Shown piece after piece: positions 1 to 14,402 of a stretch of 64,000 bases of DNA. Each line of letters opens with the position of its first letter. Positions within the stretch are counted from its first letter, which is position 1. The notes beneath the pieces are model-generated. The model made no database searches, was not told where the DNA came from, and saw nothing but the letters and a program-made list of their open reading frames with translations. The stretch is from the NCBI RefSeq assembly GCF_024399335.1, contig NZ_CP075339.1:3472001-3536000 (forward strand), given 5' to 3'. Source of the DNA: Leucobacter aridicollis (lineage in GTDB: Bacteria > Actinomycetota > Actinomycetes > Actinomycetales > Microbacteriaceae). The position numbers and the translations under genes are program-made.

Positions 1-3000
1 CGCCAGCAGCAATCGACCCCGAAATCGGGAACAACCCAGTCGCCTCATCAATCACACCAACAAGCGCGCCAGCAGGATCAACAACCGGCCCGGCCACAAG
101 CTCAGCATCATCAAGCACGTCACTGAGATCATCGACATGGTTCACCGCTGCAGGCGCCTTCCCAGTCGAATTATCAAACGTCAACGTGTACGTCACTTCT
201 TGACCAGCGATCACAGACTCACCAGAAGCGGGGCCCGCTGATTTCGAAACCTTCAGGTCGGGCTTCTCGACGGGGTGCGTCGTGCACGTGTCGTCGCCAG
301 GCTCACACGTGGTCGGCGGCTCGCTACCCTCCTCGAACACGAAGTTCGCGAGCTGCTCGTTGCCGCGCTCATCCTCGGCCTTCACCTCGGCGGAATACGT
401 CACAGTGATTGTCTCGCCCGCCGGCACAGCACCTGTCACACTCAGAGTTGCCCCTGTTCGCACAGGAACGAGCCCAGGCGCCGACGCCACCGGCTCAACC
501 GAAATATCGGCATCGTCGATCACGTCACTGAGATCATCGACGTGGTTCACTGCCGCTGGGGCGCTGCCCGTCGAGTTGTCGAACGTGAGTGTGTACTTCA
601 CCACATCTCCCGCAATGACTGCCTGCCCTGATTCGGGGGCGGCAGCCTTCGACACGCGAAGCTCGGGCTTCTCGACAGGGTGAGTCGTACACGTGTCGTC
701 ACCAGGCTCACACGTCGTCGGCGGTTCAGCGCCCTCCTCGAACACGAAGTTCGCGAGCTGCTCGTCCCCTCGCTCGCCGTCGTTGTTCACTGTGACGCCG
801 TAGCTCACCGTGATGCGCTCTCCCGCAGGGACTTTGCCCGCGATTGTCAGCGTCTCACCGTCACGTGCGGGCGTGAGACCTGCAGCCGATGCTGTCGGCT
901 CGGTGGTGACTGTCGCGTCATCGAGTACGCCAGTGAGATCATCGACATGGTTGACAGTGGCGGGCGCTCCGCCGTCGGTGTTGTCGAAGGCCAGCGTGTA
1001 CTTCACTTCCTGGCCAGCGACAACGGCCGAACCAGAGGTCGGATCTGCCGACTTACTCACGACGAGCTTCGGCAGCTCGACAGGGTGCGTGGTGCAGAGC
1101 TCATCTCCCGGCTCACAGACCTCGGGCGGTGTCGTGCTGCCCTCGGTAACAACGTTCACAAGCGCCGGCGTTCCTGCTTCCGGGGGCGTTATCGGGTCGT
1201 GCACGCGCACCACATACTCGACGCGGCCGCCGTTCTTCGGGTGCATCTGCCCGGTCACGCGAATGCTCTGCGTAGCGTCGTCGTATGCCGCTTCGATTGA
1301 ATACTCTTCTGGCGCGGGTGGGGGCGGGCTCCCCGGGACGAACGCGCCGTAAATCTTGATGCTTGCTGGGTCGAGGTCAGCGTACTTCAGCACCTCCGTG
1401 AGGTGGTCCGTGTAGTCCACGGGCGCGATCGCGGTGCCGTTGTTCTCCAGATCAATCCGGTACGTGATCGTCTGGCCGGGCCGCACTACCTGTCCATCGC
1501 CCGGAAGCGAGCCTTTCTTCACCTCAAGGTCGGCGCCGAGTACCTCGTGCGTCGTGCAGCGTGGGTTGCTAGCGAGGCACTCGTCGGTCTCCTCATCGGG
1601 AAAGGGCTCTCCATCGTCGTCAACGTGCAGCAGGTAGTTCTCTAGGACGTCGCCAGCAGCGGCGGCGGCCTTGACCGTCACCTTGTAGGTGATGTTGACG
1701 ATCTGCCCGGGTTGAAGAGCTCCAGTGATGTCGAGGCGCGCCGGGCTTCCAGTTGGGCCGTCACCGACGACTTGGATGCCGTGCGGATCTGGCCCATCGA
1801 GTGATTCAATTGAAATCGAGCCGGGCACGAAGTCGGCCTTATCAAGCACACCGCCGATGAAATCGTCGTACACAATGTTGCCCGGAACCTCGCCGATGTT
1901 CCGAAGGGTCAGGGTGTAGGTGATCTCTTCTCCGGGCAGCACTGGCGAGCCCGAGAGCGGATCCGATTCTTTGAACGCTTCGATCAGTGGGACGCCGAGC
2001 GCGTAGTCCTCGACTTCGCCCGCCGAACCAATGCCTGTTGGCACGAGCACGCCGGTGGGGTTCAGGCCGTCGACCGATGCCGCGATTCGCAGGCGGAGGT
2101 ACACGACGGGCGAATAGGCGCCTTCAGCGGGCCCAAGTTCCGCGAGGTCAGGCCATTCGAGCGTCGCTGACCCTCCGGCGCACTCCGCAATGGTCGACCG
2201 TTCGGTGTCAGGGTCGAAGGCCCCGTCGCGGTTCCAGTCGAGCCAGCCAGCCACGTAGCCGTCTCCGCGGCACTCAACGATGAGGGGATCACCGTCGTTG
2301 AACAGCTGCCCCTCTTCCGCGCGCGGGAGCGCGTCGAGCGGAATTGCGTCCTCGTCACTTCCGGGGAAGGTCCCGTCATCCAGATCCCTTCCAGTCTCGT
2401 CATCGAGCAGGGCATCCCAGCTGTGAAGGTGATGGGTTTCGGCGTCGATCCGCTCGCCAAGCGTCAGCGGAGATTCCCCCGGCGCTCCAAGTTCGAAGTC
2501 GTCGGCGAACACGTCACGCGGAGCATCGCCCCTGTGAATCTCGGTGCCGGTCCACTCGGGCTGGAAGATCGCTCCTGCCGCGCCGAAGGAAGCAGGAGCA
2601 TCGCCGAAGTCGACGCTCATCACCATTCCGAGCGCGACGGCGCTGTGCCCTCCGCCATTCATCGACACATGCGCGGAGGTCGCGCCCTCCATGAAGCCGA
2701 CAGCCATCGGCCCAAAACCTTCGCTCGCCCACCCGATGCACTCGTAGCGGGCGGGGTCGAACCGCAGCCCGCCCTCGGCGGTGGGCGTTGCCATCGTGGT
2801 GTCTTCAGCGGGGCAGCTCGCGTTCTTCGCGCGATCGATAATTCGCCAGGTCACGTCGGTGCCGACCGGGCGCGGATCGACCTGGATCCACTCGTCCGTC
2901 GCATTGCTCGAGGATTCGGCGTCGGCAACAACAAGCCCCTGCAGCGGAATCTCTGTCGTCACTCCCGCTGAGGTGACGTATGTCGCGGAACAGTCGAAGA

Positions 3001-3424
3001 GGAAGTCTGCAGCAGCACCAAACTGCGTGTTGGTGATGCCATTCACCATCGTGTTCGCGGTTCCGGGGCCGCCCTGGTAGTAGAGCCGCGAGAGCCCGTC
3101 GCCAGCGAACTCGCCTGAGCGGTAGGTGCTGACCTCGCCGTGAATCCCCGAGATCGTGCACGTCGAAACGATTGTGTCGTCGCCGATCTCGCGTTCATTG
3201 GTGTACGTCTGCCCTTCGGCAATCGGCATGCCCGGTTCCCCGAACGTGAACCAGTCGATCGATGCGCGGTGGTCGCCGGTGCCACCCGATGCAAATTCAG
3301 CCTGCGCTGCCACAGGTGGTACTACGAGCGAGCCGACGACAACCACGGCGCCGACCAGGGCTGACAGCACCGGCCTCAGTCTCAACCTGCGCTTTCGGCT
3401 GGCGCGTTTGGTTCCCTCAGTCAT
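1..3424 (-). CDS. Giant repetitive surface adhesin, 3' end beyond window
   Basis: The reading frame opens at ATG 3424 and is still open at the left edge (at least 1,141 residues). The start is followed by a basic stretch and a hydrophobic core ending near residue 43 (PPVAAQA), a typical Sec signal peptide. Residues about 45-300 look like an adhesin head. A GEVED-type domain follows (DGYVAGWLDWNRDGAFD, ending VEDYAL near residue 480). The rest is DUF11/DUF7927-like repeats with the recurring signature VNHVDDL and linkers containing CEPGDDTC. At least three copies recur every 135 residues. The C-terminal anchor (LPxTG or other) lies outside the window. The product is probably exported and wall-bound or secreted, acting in adhesion. 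It is divergent from the LuxR-type gene at 3758, which could be its regulator (inference). Confidence 0.85.
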   Translation of the reverse strand, partial: MTEGTKRASRKRRLRLRPVLSALVGAVVVVGSLVVPPVAAQAEFASGGTGDHRASIDWFTFGEPGMPIAEGQTYTNEREIGDDTIVSTCTISGIHGEVSTYRSGEFAGDGLSRLYYQGGPGTANTMVNGITNTQFGAAADFLFDCSATYVTSAGVTTEIPLQGLVVADAESSSNATDEWIQVDPRPVGTDVTWRIIDRAKNASCPAEDTTMATPTAEGGLRFDPARYECIGWASEGFGPMAVGFMEGATSAHVSMNGGGHSAVALGMVMSVDFGDAPASFGAAGAIFQPEWTGTEIHRGDAPRDVFADDFELGAPGESPLTLGERIDAETHHLHSWDALLDDETGRDLDDGTFPGSDEDAIPLDALPRAEEGQLFNDGDPLIVECRGDGYVAGWLDWNRDGAFDPDTERSTIAECAGGSATLEWPDLAELGPAEGAYSPVVYLRLRIAASVDGLNPTGVLVPTGIGSAGEVEDYALGVPLIEAFKESDPLSGSPVLPGEEITYTLTLRNIGEVPGNIVYDDFIGGVLDKADFVPGSISIESLDGPDPHGIQVVGDGPTGSPARLDITGALQPGQIVNITYKVTVKAAAAAGDVLENYLLHVDDDGEPFPDEETDECLASNPRCTTHEVLGADLEVKKGSLPGDGQVVRPGQTITYRIDLENNGTAIAPVDYTDHLTEVLKYADLDPASIKIYGAFVPGSPPPPAPEEYSIEAAYDDATQSIRVTGQMHPKNGGRVEYVVRVHDPITPPEAGTPALVNVVTEGSTTPPEVCEPGDELCTTHPVELPKLVVSKSADPTSGSAVVAGQEVKYTLAFDNTDGGAPATVNHVDDLTGVLDDATVTTEPTASAAGLTPARDGETLTIAGKVPAGERITVSYGVTVNNDGERGDEQLANFVFEEGAEPPTTCEPGDDTCTTHPVEKPELRVSKAAAPESGQAVIAGDVVKYTLTFDNSTGSAPAAVNHVDDLSDVIDDADISVEPVASAPGLVPVRTGATLSVTGAVPAGETITVTYSAEVKAEDERGNEQLANFVFEEGSEPPTTCEPGDDTCTTHPVEKPDLKVSKSAGPASGESVIAGQEVTYTLTFDNSTGKAPAAVNHVDDLSDVLDDAELVAGPVVDPAGALVGVIDEATGLFPISGSIAAG
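275..1085. repeat. 405-bp in-frame tandem repeats inside adhesin gene
   Basis: The stretch starting near 276 (cacgtgtcgtcgccaggctc, then ctcctcgaacacgaagttcg) recurs 405 bp later from about 680 with few changes, and a more diverged copy follows around 1085. Each unit encodes a 135-residue DUF11-like domain. The near-identity at DNA level suggests recent unequal crossing-over. Confidence 0.8.
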
Positions 3425-3757
3425 GCGTCCCCCCAACCCCTGCGACATCCCGAATGTGCCGCGTTCGCCCGCAATGTCGGTGCGTGAACAGTTCGACCGA
3501 CTCCGTGTCAATGACCGTTCACTTCTTTTACGGGCTGCCTGCAAATATACACAGCCAATCGGCTTCTGCATATGGGCAGGTCGCCGGTGCCGCCGCAGAA
3601 ACTTGCGGCACAACGTTCGCAGCATCTTGCCACGACGTAGCGGATGCAATAGCGCCCAACTTCCGTATAACATTCAAGAACACGGTGCACCCGCAGTGGC
3701 TGCACAGCAACCCCGGTCGGACACAGCGATGTCGACGGCGCAGAAGGAAGCGGTGGC
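3425..3757. promoter_or_regulatory. Divergent intergenic region, adhesin / LuxR regulator
   Basis: No gene is visible in these 333 bases. A relatively AT-rich centre (about 3525-3560, with atatacaca) lies between the two divergent starts and probably holds both promoters. A good ribosome binding site (agaaggaag) sits just before ATG 3758. No clear operator was found. Confidence 0.5.
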
Positions 3758-6355
3758 ATGCGCGCAAAGGAACTGAGCAAGCTACTCCATCACGCGCGTC
3801 GTCACGAGAGCGTACGCCTTGTATCAAGCAAAGAGTTCGGCCGAACGACGCTCCTTGCAGAGCTCGAATCGGCGTTGAATGCGCAGGGATTCACCGTTAT
3901 CAGGATCGCCGGCGAACCGACCCTTGCCACGACGCGCTACGGCGCTTTGCGGCAAGCATTGTCTTCCGGGGACCGCCTCGCGCCGCAGATCACCCCCAGC
4001 GAAGCACGCGATATCATCGCGATCGAACTCAGCCGCTCTCCCAGCCCCGTGATCCTCATCGACGATGCCGAGTGGCTCGATCTGCACTCGGCTGAGGCCA
4101 TCGCCCCGCTGTTTGAGCGTGATGGCGTGTCGGGAGTGTTTGTCACCCCGCCGTTCCAGAACCTGTCCGCTGAGCAACGAGTCATTGCCCACATGCTGCG
4201 CGCTGAAGCTCGTGTAGAGCTTTCCGCGCTCAGTTTTGAGCAGGTCGGCGTGCTCTCCCAACGCTTTTTGCAGGGCAACGTCAGTCCGGAAATTGCCTCG
4301 GAGATCTTCTCGATGTCGTCGGGCATCACTGGCGTCGCAGCCGACATTCTCCGCACAACCCAGGCCGCCGGCCAGCTCATCCAGCATCCCGATCGCTGGA
4401 TCTCAACAGAGCGCAGCCTGTGGAACGAAGGCCTCGAGGAGATCATCGAACGCCTCCTGGCGCCTCTCGACGACACCTCGATTCGGCTCCTGCACGCGCT
4501 GTCACTCGTCGGGGATCTCGCGGCCGACGAGTTTCAGAACTTTGATCCGGTCTCCGCTGACAGACTGTCACGCAGCGGTCTCGTAACGGTGTTTCGCGAC
4601 CCGCATGGGCGCTCACGCGTCTCACCACGCCCCGCGCTCGTTGCCGACTACTTCCGGCAACGTCCCATCGACTTGCAGCACATCGCGGCACGCGAGTTGC
4701 TGAGCCGGTATGCGGCGGTACACAAGGAGCAGGTTGACTCAGGCGTCGAGCTCACGGCCCTGCGCGCGGACTTCTACTCGATGCATTCTGATACGGAAGA
4801 GACCCACAATGCAGGCTTGGCTCGCTTCTTGCGGGAGCAGACCGAGCATAGGCTGGTTGTATCTGGGCGCGAGTGGCGACGCAATCAGGATCCGGCTCGG
4901 GCCCTTGCGTACCTCGACACTCTCCTGCAGTCAGGCACCTACGTCGCGACGGCTGTCGAGGTTCTTGAACGAACCTCGCCAGATGCAGCATCGGATTCCG
5001 AGCTGCTGCAGCTCGCCTTGCATGAGCAAATACTTCGGCAACAAGACATCGCGCTGCCACTTCGACACTCGGAGGCGCTCCGGAAGCTGCACCCGAGCTT
5101 CGCGCCAGCCCTCGATGCTTACGACATGTACCTGCTGTTTGGGCGTGAAGGCCTGAGGCCCGAGGTCAAACGCTGGCTGAAGCGTTCCGACACGGATCCC
5201 GTCGGGTTCACTCGGACCATTGCCGCCTACATCCGAACGACCTCGGGCGAGGTGCTCTCTGAAGCAGAAATCGCTGAGCCGGCAGGCTCCCTGCCGATTC
5301 AGCGAGTGATCTCGGAGCAGAGCCGCCTCGTGACGCTCGCCCGCCGGGCAGTCGCGATGGACGCGGTTGAGGAGTTCCTGACGGACCCCCTGAGCCTCGG
5401 TCCTGGCGATGATCCGGTTCCGTTCCTGGTCAACTCCTACGTTCGAGCACAGCTTCTGCTCGGTATCGGTCGAGTGACTGCGGCCCGTCAGATCCTCAGT
5501 CAGGCCCTTTCGATCGGCGATCTGGATCTGCGCTACGGCGCACTGTACGCTGCAATGCTGCGGTGGTCAGCGTTTCTCCATTTCCGCGACGGACGCGCCG
5601 ACATCGCAACCGCGCTGCTCAGCGAGAGTAGGGGCTACTCTGCGCTGCGGGGCCCGCTCCCTGCGATGCGGCCGGAGTTTGGTGATGCGCTCGAGGTTCT
5701 TCTCACTGGCGACCGGCAAGCTGCAGGTCGGATCTTCTATGGCGAGGCTCTTGAGTGCTACGAGCATTCTTTCTTTGACGCCGCTTGGTCCTCGGCACGC
5801 TTCGCCTTTCAACTCGCTCCCTCGGAGGAAACGCTTGAGGTTCTCGAGCGAATCAGTGCGAAGGACCCGTTTGTCTGGACAAGGCCGTTGATCAAGTTCG
5901 CGCGCGCTGCGCTGCGTCAGGATCCGAAACTGATGGTGCATCTTGGGGAGCTCGTCACCCAGTCTGAGCTCACGACGGCGGCTGATTTCCTCGAGGACGT
6001 CGAATATGCGCAGCAGGAAGCAGGTATTGTCCCCTCGGCAGACTATGCGCGTGCAGTCTCCGAAGCCCACCAGTCCTTCCAGATCTACCGGGAGCCACTG
6101 AGCCACGTCGTTGTCCGAGAACCAGTGCGATGGGTCGAGACGCTGACGCCACGCGAGCGCGAGATCGCCCCGTTGACAGCAACGCTCAGCAATCGTGAGA
6201 TTGCTGAGCGGCTGACGCTGAGCGTCCGAACCGTTGAAAATCACATCGCCAGGTCCATGAAGAAGCTCGGCATCTCGTCTCGCGGCGAGCTGAGCGCGGC
6301 GGTGTCTAACGCGCCCAAGAGTGGCAGCGCAACGGGAACAGGCGACGTCGCTTAG
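3758..6355 (+). CDS. LuxR-family regulator with degenerate N-terminal ATPase (LAL-like)
   Basis: This 865-residue protein has the layout of large ATP-binding LuxR (LAL/STAND-like) regulators. The N-terminal ATPase-like region has a P-loop position reading SSKEFGRTTLL (residues about 23-33), without the usual glycine start and with Arg for the invariant Lys. A Walker-B-like VILIDDAEWLD follows near residue 100. A long helical middle region is TPR-like in character. The C-terminal LuxR helix-turn-helix is at about 785-845 (LTPREREI, SNREIAERL, SVRTVENHI). The start is backed by a strong ribosome binding site. It probably controls transcription of the divergent adhesin gene or of unlinked surface genes. 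Whether it binds ATP is doubtful. Confidence 0.85.
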   Translation: MRAKELSKLLHHARRHESVRLVSSKEFGRTTLLAELESALNAQGFTVIRIAGEPTLATTRYGALRQALSSGDRLAPQITPSEARDIIAIELSRSPSPVILIDDAEWLDLHSAEAIAPLFERDGVSGVFVTPPFQNLSAEQRVIAHMLRAEARVELSALSFEQVGVLSQRFLQGNVSPEIASEIFSMSSGITGVAADILRTTQAAGQLIQHPDRWISTERSLWNEGLEEIIERLLAPLDDTSIRLLHALSLVGDLAADEFQNFDPVSADRLSRSGLVTVFRDPHGRSRVSPRPALVADYFRQRPIDLQHIAARELLSRYAAVHKEQVDSGVELTALRADFYSMHSDTEETHNAGLARFLREQTEHRLVVSGREWRRNQDPARALAYLDTLLQSGTYVATAVEVLERTSPDAASDSELLQLALHEQILRQQDIALPLRHSEALRKLHPSFAPALDAYDMYLLFGREGLRPEVKRWLKRSDTDPVGFTRTIAAYIRTTSGEVLSEAEIAEPAGSLPIQRVISEQSRLVTLARRAVAMDAVEEFLTDPLSLGPGDDPVPFLVNSYVRAQLLLGIGRVTAARQILSQALSIGDLDLRYGALYAAMLRWSAFLHFRDGRADIATALLSESRGYSALRGPLPAMRPEFGDALEVLLTGDRQAAGRIFYGEALECYEHSFFDAAWSSARFAFQLAPSEETLEVLERISAKDPFVWTRPLIKFARAALRQDPKLMVHLGELVTQSELTTAADFLEDVEYAQQEAGIVPSADYARAVSEAHQSFQIYREPLSHVVVREPVRWVETLTPREREIAPLTATLSNREIAERLTLSVRTVENHIARSMKKLGISSRGELSAAVSNAPKSGSATGTGDVA

Positions 6356-6566
6356 TTTCGGCGACCCCACGGCGGGCCACGGTCTCCCGTTCCGCCAAGT
6401 GGCATCCCCAGTCGTATTCGTCCCCTAGTTCACAGGACACTCTCGAACGATACCCACACGATGTGGAGGCTTTCGCTGCTACGGTCGTAGACACCCAACA
6501 GACCTAACGTTCCGTTCTGGGGAGTGCTGACAAGTACATCCCGGATCGGAGGACGGGAGAGGCAAG

Positions 6567-6746
6567 ATGCGAGACTCAACGCGCCCCAGGCCCGGCGGTG
6601 CGACCGGCCCTGACGAAAGCACAGAACTCGACGACCACGAGGGCGCCGATGCGTTCGAAACCCGCGATGCTGCTCAGAGTGAGCCGAGGAAGGGTTCAAC
6701 TGAGCGCCAGGACGAGGAGATCATCACGCTCGATACGCCTGACTAA
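6567..6746 (+). CDS. Small acidic hypothetical protein (59 aa)
   Basis: ATG 6567 is preceded by ggagg and gggagagg and opens a 59-codon frame ending TAA. The product is strongly charged, low in complexity, rich in Asp/Glu/Thr (DESTELDDHEG) and probably disordered. No family was recognised. It lies 44 bases before the next small gene on the same strand, so the two may be co-transcribed. The ribosome binding site and spacing support translation; function is unknown. Confidence 0.5.
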   Translation: MRDSTRPRPGGATGPDESTELDDHEGADAFETRDAAQSEPRKGSTERQDEEIITLDTPD

Positions 6747-6790
6747 GGGGCGAACGCCACATCAGCAAGCGAAGGGGAAGGAAGCTGGAG

Positions 6791-7057
6791 ATGCCACAAC
6801 AGCAGACGCCACAGTTGAAGGACCCAGAACTTTACGACCGGCTACGTGCCGAGGGAAACTCTGAAGAGAAGGCCGCAAGGATCTCCAATGCCGCCGCGCG
6901 GGAGGGGCGGCAGGCGCTCGGCCGACGAGGCGGTGAGGCGAAAGACTACGAGGATCGCACCGTGCAAGAACTGCGCGAGCGTGCGAAGGAGCTCGGCCTC
7001 ACTGGCTACTCGCGCAAACGCAAGGCCGAACTCATTCGAATGCTGCGCGAGCACTAA
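6791..7057 (+). CDS. Rho-N/SAP-like small DNA-binding protein (DUF7218-like)
   Basis: The 88-residue product begins with a short polar segment and a conserved-looking block (EGNSEEKAARISNAAAREG), which resembles small actinobacterial proteins annotated DUF7218. It ends with a Rho-N/SAP-like helix-extended-helix (about residues 55-88: TVQELRERAKELGLTGYSRK then KAELIRMLREH). Such domains bind nucleic acid. The ribosome binding site ggaaggaag precedes ATG. Its end overlaps the convergent mug-like gene by four bases. The role is probably nucleoid or RNA binding; this is family-level inference. Confidence 0.75.
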   Translation: MPQQQTPQLKDPELYDRLRAEGNSEEKAARISNAAAREGRQALGRRGGEAKDYEDRTVQELRERAKELGLTGYSRKRKAELIRMLREH

Positions 7058-7677
7058 CCGGAGAACACCGCCCGCCACTTCTCGGCAAGTGTGTCCACGT
7101 TCTCGTGCGCGTTGAGACCACTGGGCTGCGGCACTACCCACAGCTCGACACCGCGTGGCCAACCCTCGATGCGTGAGGAATCCTGCTTGCCGAGTACTGC
7201 CTTGGGCTGACCAAAGGCGATCCTGAACGCGGTGATTCCCGCGACGGCGACCCGCTCCGGCTGGAGCTCCGTGACAACGCCTAACAACCTGTCTGCGCCG
7301 GAGATCAGCTCGGCTCGGCTGAGCTCGTCGGCTCGCGCAGTGGCGCGGCCGACAAGATTTGTAATGCCGATACCAGCGCCAATCAGCGCCCGCTCGTCAG
7401 CCTCGCTGAGACCGCGCGAGGCATCGACGAGGGTGTCGGTGAGGCCCGCGCGATACAACGCGGGCCAGAAGCGGTTTCCCGGTCGCGCGAAGGGCGCGTT
7501 TACTGCGGCGGTCCACAGGCCCGGATTCACTCCGACGATGAGCAGTCGGAGACGCTTACCTCCGGCCTTCGGAAGCACGTCGTCGAGCGCGTTCGCGTCG
7601 AGACCCGCGAACCTGGCCAGGTCCGCTGTCGTGGGCTTGCGCCCACCCATTGGCGAGGGTCGTCGATCCATGCTCAA
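7054..7677 (-). CDS. mug: G/U mismatch-specific uracil/thymine DNA glycosylase
   Basis: This is a Mug/TDG-family base-excision glycosylase (207 aa). The active-site motif GVNPGLW is at about residues 49-55, followed by FARPGNRFWPALYRAG, and the C-terminal DNA-intercalation loop reads QPSGLNAH (compare NPSGLS in E. coli Mug). The family removes uracil or thymine opposite guanine and ethenocytosine. Two in-frame ATGs lie at 7677 and 7671; the first is kept. Its neighbour on the same strand (7681) ends just before it, so the two may form a short operon. Confidence 0.9.
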   Translation of the reverse strand: MSMDRRPSPMGGRKPTTADLARFAGLDANALDDVLPKAGGKRLRLLIVGVNPGLWTAAVNAPFARPGNRFWPALYRAGLTDTLVDASRGLSEADERALIGAGIGITNLVGRATARADELSRAELISGADRLLGVVTELQPERVAVAGITAFRIAFGQPKAVLGKQDSSRIEGWPRGVELWVVPQPSGLNAHENVDTLAEKWRAVFSG

Positions 7678-7680
7678 ATC

Positions 7681-8355
7681 CTACGACGTGGACTTCAAGA
7701 CTTCCGCCCGGGCCGCTGGGTCGCCGAGTACACGAAAGTGCCCGCCGGTTGGCAACTTGACGTTCTTCGCACCGGCGAGAAAGCTTCCCTCTGGGATGTG
7801 CGGGTCGAAGCTCGGGAAGATCGACACGATCTTGGCGTTCGCCTCAACGGCGCGGGCCAGCGAGACCATCGTCTCGCTCGTGGGGGCGAGCGCACGAAGC
7901 GATCGATTCAACAAGTACGTCGCGTAGCGAGAGCCGCCGAATGGCGTCGAGATGGTGATGACGATGCGCACCCGCGCCGCTGCGTCGCCAAAGGCGAGCA
8001 GGTGTTTCGCGATGAGGCCGCCCTTGCTATGCGCAACAAGTGCGACGTTGGTCAGGTTCTCCCGTTGGAGATATGAACCGAGCATGTTCGCCCCTTCGAT
8101 GACCGGAACCCGATTTCGGCCGAGGCCGGGAACGATGTGGACTGGATGACCGTTCGCATGAAGCTCGCGGACGAGCGGAAGCATGAACTTCCAAGACTCG
8201 TAGACCCCGGGCAAGATGACCACAGGAGCTTGTTCACCGTCGAGAAATTCTTCGGGCTTGGGCCCGGGGAGTAAGGAACGAACCTGCCAAGCAGCTGCGT
8301 ACCCATAGTCGAGCGCCCACCAGTACGCCTTACGCAACCGGCCAACGCCTGTCAT
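7681..8355 (-). CDS. Small alpha/beta-hydrolase, lipase-like
   Basis: The 224-residue product has a lipase-type nucleophile elbow (VALVAHSKGGLIAK) and an oxyanion-side strand (PVVILPGVYESWKFM), with the candidate catalytic His in GGHFRVL near the C-terminus. It resembles triacylglycerol-lipase/PGAP1-like hydrolases. The frame is open upstream to 8472, but that part runs into the rRNA terminator, so ATG 8355 with gggg just upstream is preferred. There is no convincing signal peptide, suggesting a cytoplasmic esterase/lipase. The substrate is unknown. It may be co-transcribed with mug. Confidence 0.75.
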   Translation of the reverse strand: MTGVGRLRKAYWWALDYGYAAAWQVRSLLPGPKPEEFLDGEQAPVVILPGVYESWKFMLPLVRELHANGHPVHIVPGLGRNRVPVIEGANMLGSYLQRENLTNVALVAHSKGGLIAKHLLAFGDAAARVRIVITISTPFGGSRYATYLLNRSLRALAPTSETMVSLARAVEANAKIVSIFPSFDPHIPEGSFLAGAKNVKLPTGGHFRVLGDPAARAEVLKSTS

Positions 8356-8454
8356 GCAGCCCCCAAAACCCTCGGGCGGCGCACCCATTCCGTGCCCCAC
8401 ACTGGCTATCGTAGCTTCACTGCGGTGCGGGTGGACAAAGGTCCCTGAAATGAC

Positions 8455-8488
8455 GAAAGCCCCGGAGCGCAATTGCTCCGGGGCTTTC
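8455..8488 (-). terminator. rRNA operon intrinsic terminator
   Basis: Perfect 14-bp inverted repeat (gaaagccccggagc / gctccggggctttc) with a six-base loop. It lies directly downstream of 5S on the minus strand and ends in a short T/A-rich edge. Confidence 0.9.
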
Positions 8489-8499
8489 CCAACAAAATG

Positions 8500-8617
8500 T
8501 TCGGCGGTGTCCTACTCTCCCACGAGGTCCCCCTCGCAGTACCATCGGCGCTGTCAGCCTTAGCTTCCGGGTTCGGAATGTGACCGGGCGTTTCCCTGAC
8601 GCTATAACCACCGAAAC
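8500..8617 (-). rRNA. rrf: 5S ribosomal RNA
   Basis: On the minus strand the segment begins near GTTTCGGTGGTTATAGCG and ends near AGGACACCGCCG, with the usual conserved 5S core (ATTCCGAACCCGGAAG). Its length of about 117 nt is normal. Ends are estimated by eye to within a few bases. It lies about 130 bases after 23S. Confidence 0.95.
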
Positions 8618-8749
8618 TCTATTGACATGAAACCAACCCCGACCAGGCACGTAACGTGCTGGGGTTGTGGCCATACGTCAAGAACCACAAAGTAGACGCG
8701 AACATCGTTACAACACTTTACTCATGCCCCAAAACACTATTTGGGATGA

Positions 8750-13826
<5,077 letters not shown>

Positions 13827-14402
13827 ATTACATGCCCACACACACAGCGGAATAAGCCATGCAAGCGAGCGAGTTTAACCTGACAACAGAAACTCATCAA
13901 TACTGACGAAATTTCTTTGTTATCCAAAAAAGGAATCTCCAACACCAAACCAGAAAGCTTGATGCCGGGGATAATAAATTGGCATTTGACAATTTAAGTG
14001 CACACTATTGAGTTCTCAAGATCCAGACACTCACCGTACTCACCCTGAGGCTTTCCGAAGAGCAACTTTTCTATCTTAGACCACCCAGACGCTTTCCCGC
14101 AAATCCGTGCCGGCAGCATTCCTGCTACCACCCGAACCCGCCCGGACACATTCCGAAGAACAGTCACATCGAGGTGAAGATGAATCCCATTTTCCCTACC
14201 CGCTTTACAAACCAAACTGCGGTTCAAGTGGGGGTGTTGTGTGAGAGATCCTTGCAGCCAGTCGCGATTTCCGCGCCGGCCAACAGATGAATACATTACG
14301 CGGGAAACACGCAACACACAAATCGGCGTTCGTTCGACTCTCAAGAACCCAATGAACACAACGAAGTGCCCTCATTGTCGGGCGTGGCGGATCTCTCCTT
14401 GG
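13827..14402 (-). promoter_or_regulatory. rRNA operon leader and promoter region
   Basis: No coding gene is visible here. On the minus strand a good promoter is present: TTGCGG (14097-14102) and TAAGAT (14073-14078), spacing 18. Downstream lies TTGAGAACTCAATAG (about 14005-14019), resembling the element in the 16S-23S spacer and probably part of rRNA antitermination/processing signals. The leader just upstream of 16S is AT-rich. A further related CTTGAGAGT element occurs near 14335, so an upstream second promoter is possible but unproven. Confidence 0.75.

Noticed and set aside
8356..8472. Longer N-terminus for the lipase-like gene
   Set aside because: It would run into the rRNA terminator hairpin; ATG 8355 fits the family start.
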